Positions 23,798-24,805 of a DNA stretch of 24,805 nt are shown here, piece by piece. The stretch spans positions 1-24,805 of the forward strand of contig JBHEKP010000351.1 of assembly GCA_041859375.1 (NCBI GenBank), given 5' to 3'. Within the stretch, counting starts at the first letter, position 1. Every line of letters begins with the position of its first letter. The notes under the pieces are model-generated. The model did not search any database and had not been told where the DNA came from. It saw only the letters and a list, made by a program, of their open reading frames with translations. The stretch comes from JBHEKP01 sp041859375 (GTDB lineage: Bacteria > Hydrogenedentota > Hydrogenedentia > Hydrogenedentales > CAITNO01). The position numbers and the translations under genes are program-made.

Positions 23798-24805
23798 GTG
23801 GATTCAAAGAAACATAGCTGCTGTGGTTGAAAAGGCCTTTGAACAGTTTCCGGTCTTGGTAATCACGGGTGCCCGGCAGGCGGGAAAGACCTCGCTGGTC
23901 CGACGGCTCTTCCCAAAGGCAAAATATGTCACTTTTGACATTCCCCGGGACGCGGAATCGGCACGGTTGGATTTTTCGGGGTTTCTTCGCGATTATCCCG
24001 ACCCGTTGATTATTGACGAGGTGCAGTATGTGCCGGAGGTGATGCGTCATCTGAAGGCCGAGGTGGACCGAAAACGCCATCCGGGACGGTTTATATTGAC
24101 CGGCTCACAGGATTTTTCCGTTATGGCGGGTGTCACAGAATCACTTGCGGGAAGATGCGCGGTCATGTCCCTTCCCACTTTGTCACTTTTTGAACTGCCT
24201 AATGGGGGGGGAATGGAAAAACTGGACCGCTTTTGCTGGCGGGGCGGTTTTCCCGAATTGTGGCAACGCCCCGAACTGGACCGCGAGCTATGGCTTGGGT
24301 CCTATCTGGCCACCTATCTTGAGCGGGATGTGCGCAATATTGTAAATGTGGGCAGCCTGCGAGATTTCGACCGTTTCCTGAGGGCGGCGGCCCTGCGGAC
24401 CGGACAGCTTCTTTCCCTGTCGGAGCTGGCGCGTGATGTCGGGATTTCAACCAACACGGCAAAAAGCTGGTTGTCGATTCTTGAGGCAAGCCACCAGGTT
24501 TTCCTGCTGGAGCCCTACCACGGAAGCGCGGGAAAACGTCTGGTCAAGACCCCCAAGCTTTATTTCTGCGACCCCGGAATGCTTGCCTATCTGATGGGTT
24601 TTTTTGAATGGTCCGCCGTGCCGAAAAGCGCGGCGTGGGGGGCTGTGTGGGAAAACATGGTTGTCGGGGAGGTCAGAAAACACTTTCTGAACAGAGGCAT
24701 GCGCCCTCCCTGCTGGTTTTGGCGCACAGCCCAGGGGGATGAGGTTGATTTGCTTGTTGAAAGGGGGCCGGGATGTTTTCTTGCCATGGAGTGCAAGGCG
24801 GCCGT
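23796..24805 (+). CDS. AAA-type ATPase, DUF4143 family (3' end beyond window)
   Basis: The frame is open from 23796 to the last base, giving 336 residues of an unfinished protein. It is an ATP-binding protein of the AAA_14/DUF4143 type. Walker A is GARQAGKT (G25-T32), Walker B is LIIDEVQ (D74/E75), and a sensor-like LTGSQDF follows. SYLATYLERDVRNI and a winged-helix-like segment, LSLSELARDVGISTNTAKSWL, come next. The DUF4143 part includes LYFCDPGMLAYL and ends in a PD-(D/E)xK-like core, GDEVDLLVERG...FLAMECKAA. The family is common, often multi-copy, and its function is unknown; a DNA-linked or defence role is speculation. The ATG has no ribosome site but coincides with the predicted transcript start. 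Lower GC content and mixed third-codon positions contrast with the DUF4838 gene and suggest transfer. Confidence 0.9.
   Translation, partial: MWIQRNIAAVVEKAFEQFPVLVITGARQAGKTSLVRRLFPKAKYVTFDIPRDAESARLDFSGFLRDYPDPLIIDEVQYVPEVMRHLKAEVDRKRHPGRFILTGSQDFSVMAGVTESLAGRCAVMSLPTLSLFELPNGGGMEKLDRFCWRGGFPELWQRPELDRELWLGSYLATYLERDVRNIVNVGSLRDFDRFLRAAALRTGQLLSLSELARDVGISTNTAKSWLSILEASHQVFLLEPYHGSAGKRLVKTPKLYFCDPGMLAYLMGFFEWSAVPKSAAWGAVWENMVVGEVRKHFLNRGMRPPCWFWRTAQGDEVDLLVERGPGCFLAMECKAA

Noticed and set aside
23748..24080. 110-codon minus-strand ORF opposite the ATPase start
   Set aside because: Antisense to Walker A and B motifs of the DUF4143 ATPase; no own signals.

Overview
The window is about 24.8 kb of mostly GC-rich bacterial DNA. 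It has no rRNA, tRNA or CRISPR array. Several protein types suggest a heterotrophic, polysaccharide-degrading, Gram-negative-type bacterium of the PVC/Hydrogenedentota/Lentisphaerota kind: three prepilin-like proteins with a GFTLIELL leader and an H-x10-DGHVEF C-terminal motif, two ceramidase-family proteins, a DUF4838 protein, a GH28 enzyme and Tat-type signals. Candidatus Hydrogenedentota is my best guess. This is inference from family content; no marker gene is present.

Layout. (1) 1-1334: a five-helix membrane protein of unknown function, then about 360 bp with no recognisable gene. (2) 1335-7441, all minus strand: a GT39-like membrane glycosyltransferase, then a run of mannitol-1-phosphate 5-dehydrogenase, dihydrolipoamide acyltransferase (E2) and dihydrolipoamide dehydrogenase (E3). 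The E2-E3 junction is split by a 475 bp unit: a GxxExxY (PD-(D/E)xK-fold) gene bracketed by near-perfect inverted repeats, one of which folds into a 10-bp hairpin. No E1 gene is present. (3) 7490-15591, mainly plus strand: HAD-IIA phosphatase, exported ceramidase-family hydrolase, PAP2 membrane phosphatase, GH28 enzyme, Tat-exported ceramidase-like protein and a Tat lipoprotein with a right-handed beta-helix. A small two-helix membrane protein lies on the opposite strand inside this block. (4) 15608-20862: one prepilin-like protein, an EEP-family phosphodiesterase/nuclease (plus strand), an ion-transporter-superfamily permease, and two tandemly duplicated prepilin-like proteins separated by a clear intrinsic terminator. 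(5) 20980-24805: a His/Cys-rich small membrane protein (DUF2946-like) and a DUF4838 protein diverge around a Fur-like palindrome. Last comes an AAA ATPase of the DUF4143 type, cut by the window end, with a consensus sigma-70 promoter, a palindrome over the -10 and an apparently leaderless start.

The exported hydrolases and the DUF4838 protein together suggest degradation of complex glycans or glycolipids outside the cytoplasm. The E2/E3 genes belong to central oxidative metabolism. Several genes share a recurrent TATACT/TATAAT -10 element without a visible -35. The most unusual items are the repeat-bracketed GxxExxY cassette, the tandem E3-binding domains of E2, the ceramidase-family pair that lacks the usual nucleophile context, and the two palindromic operator candidates near the right end. 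Many long ORFs on the strand opposite real genes are GC-bias shadows and are left out.
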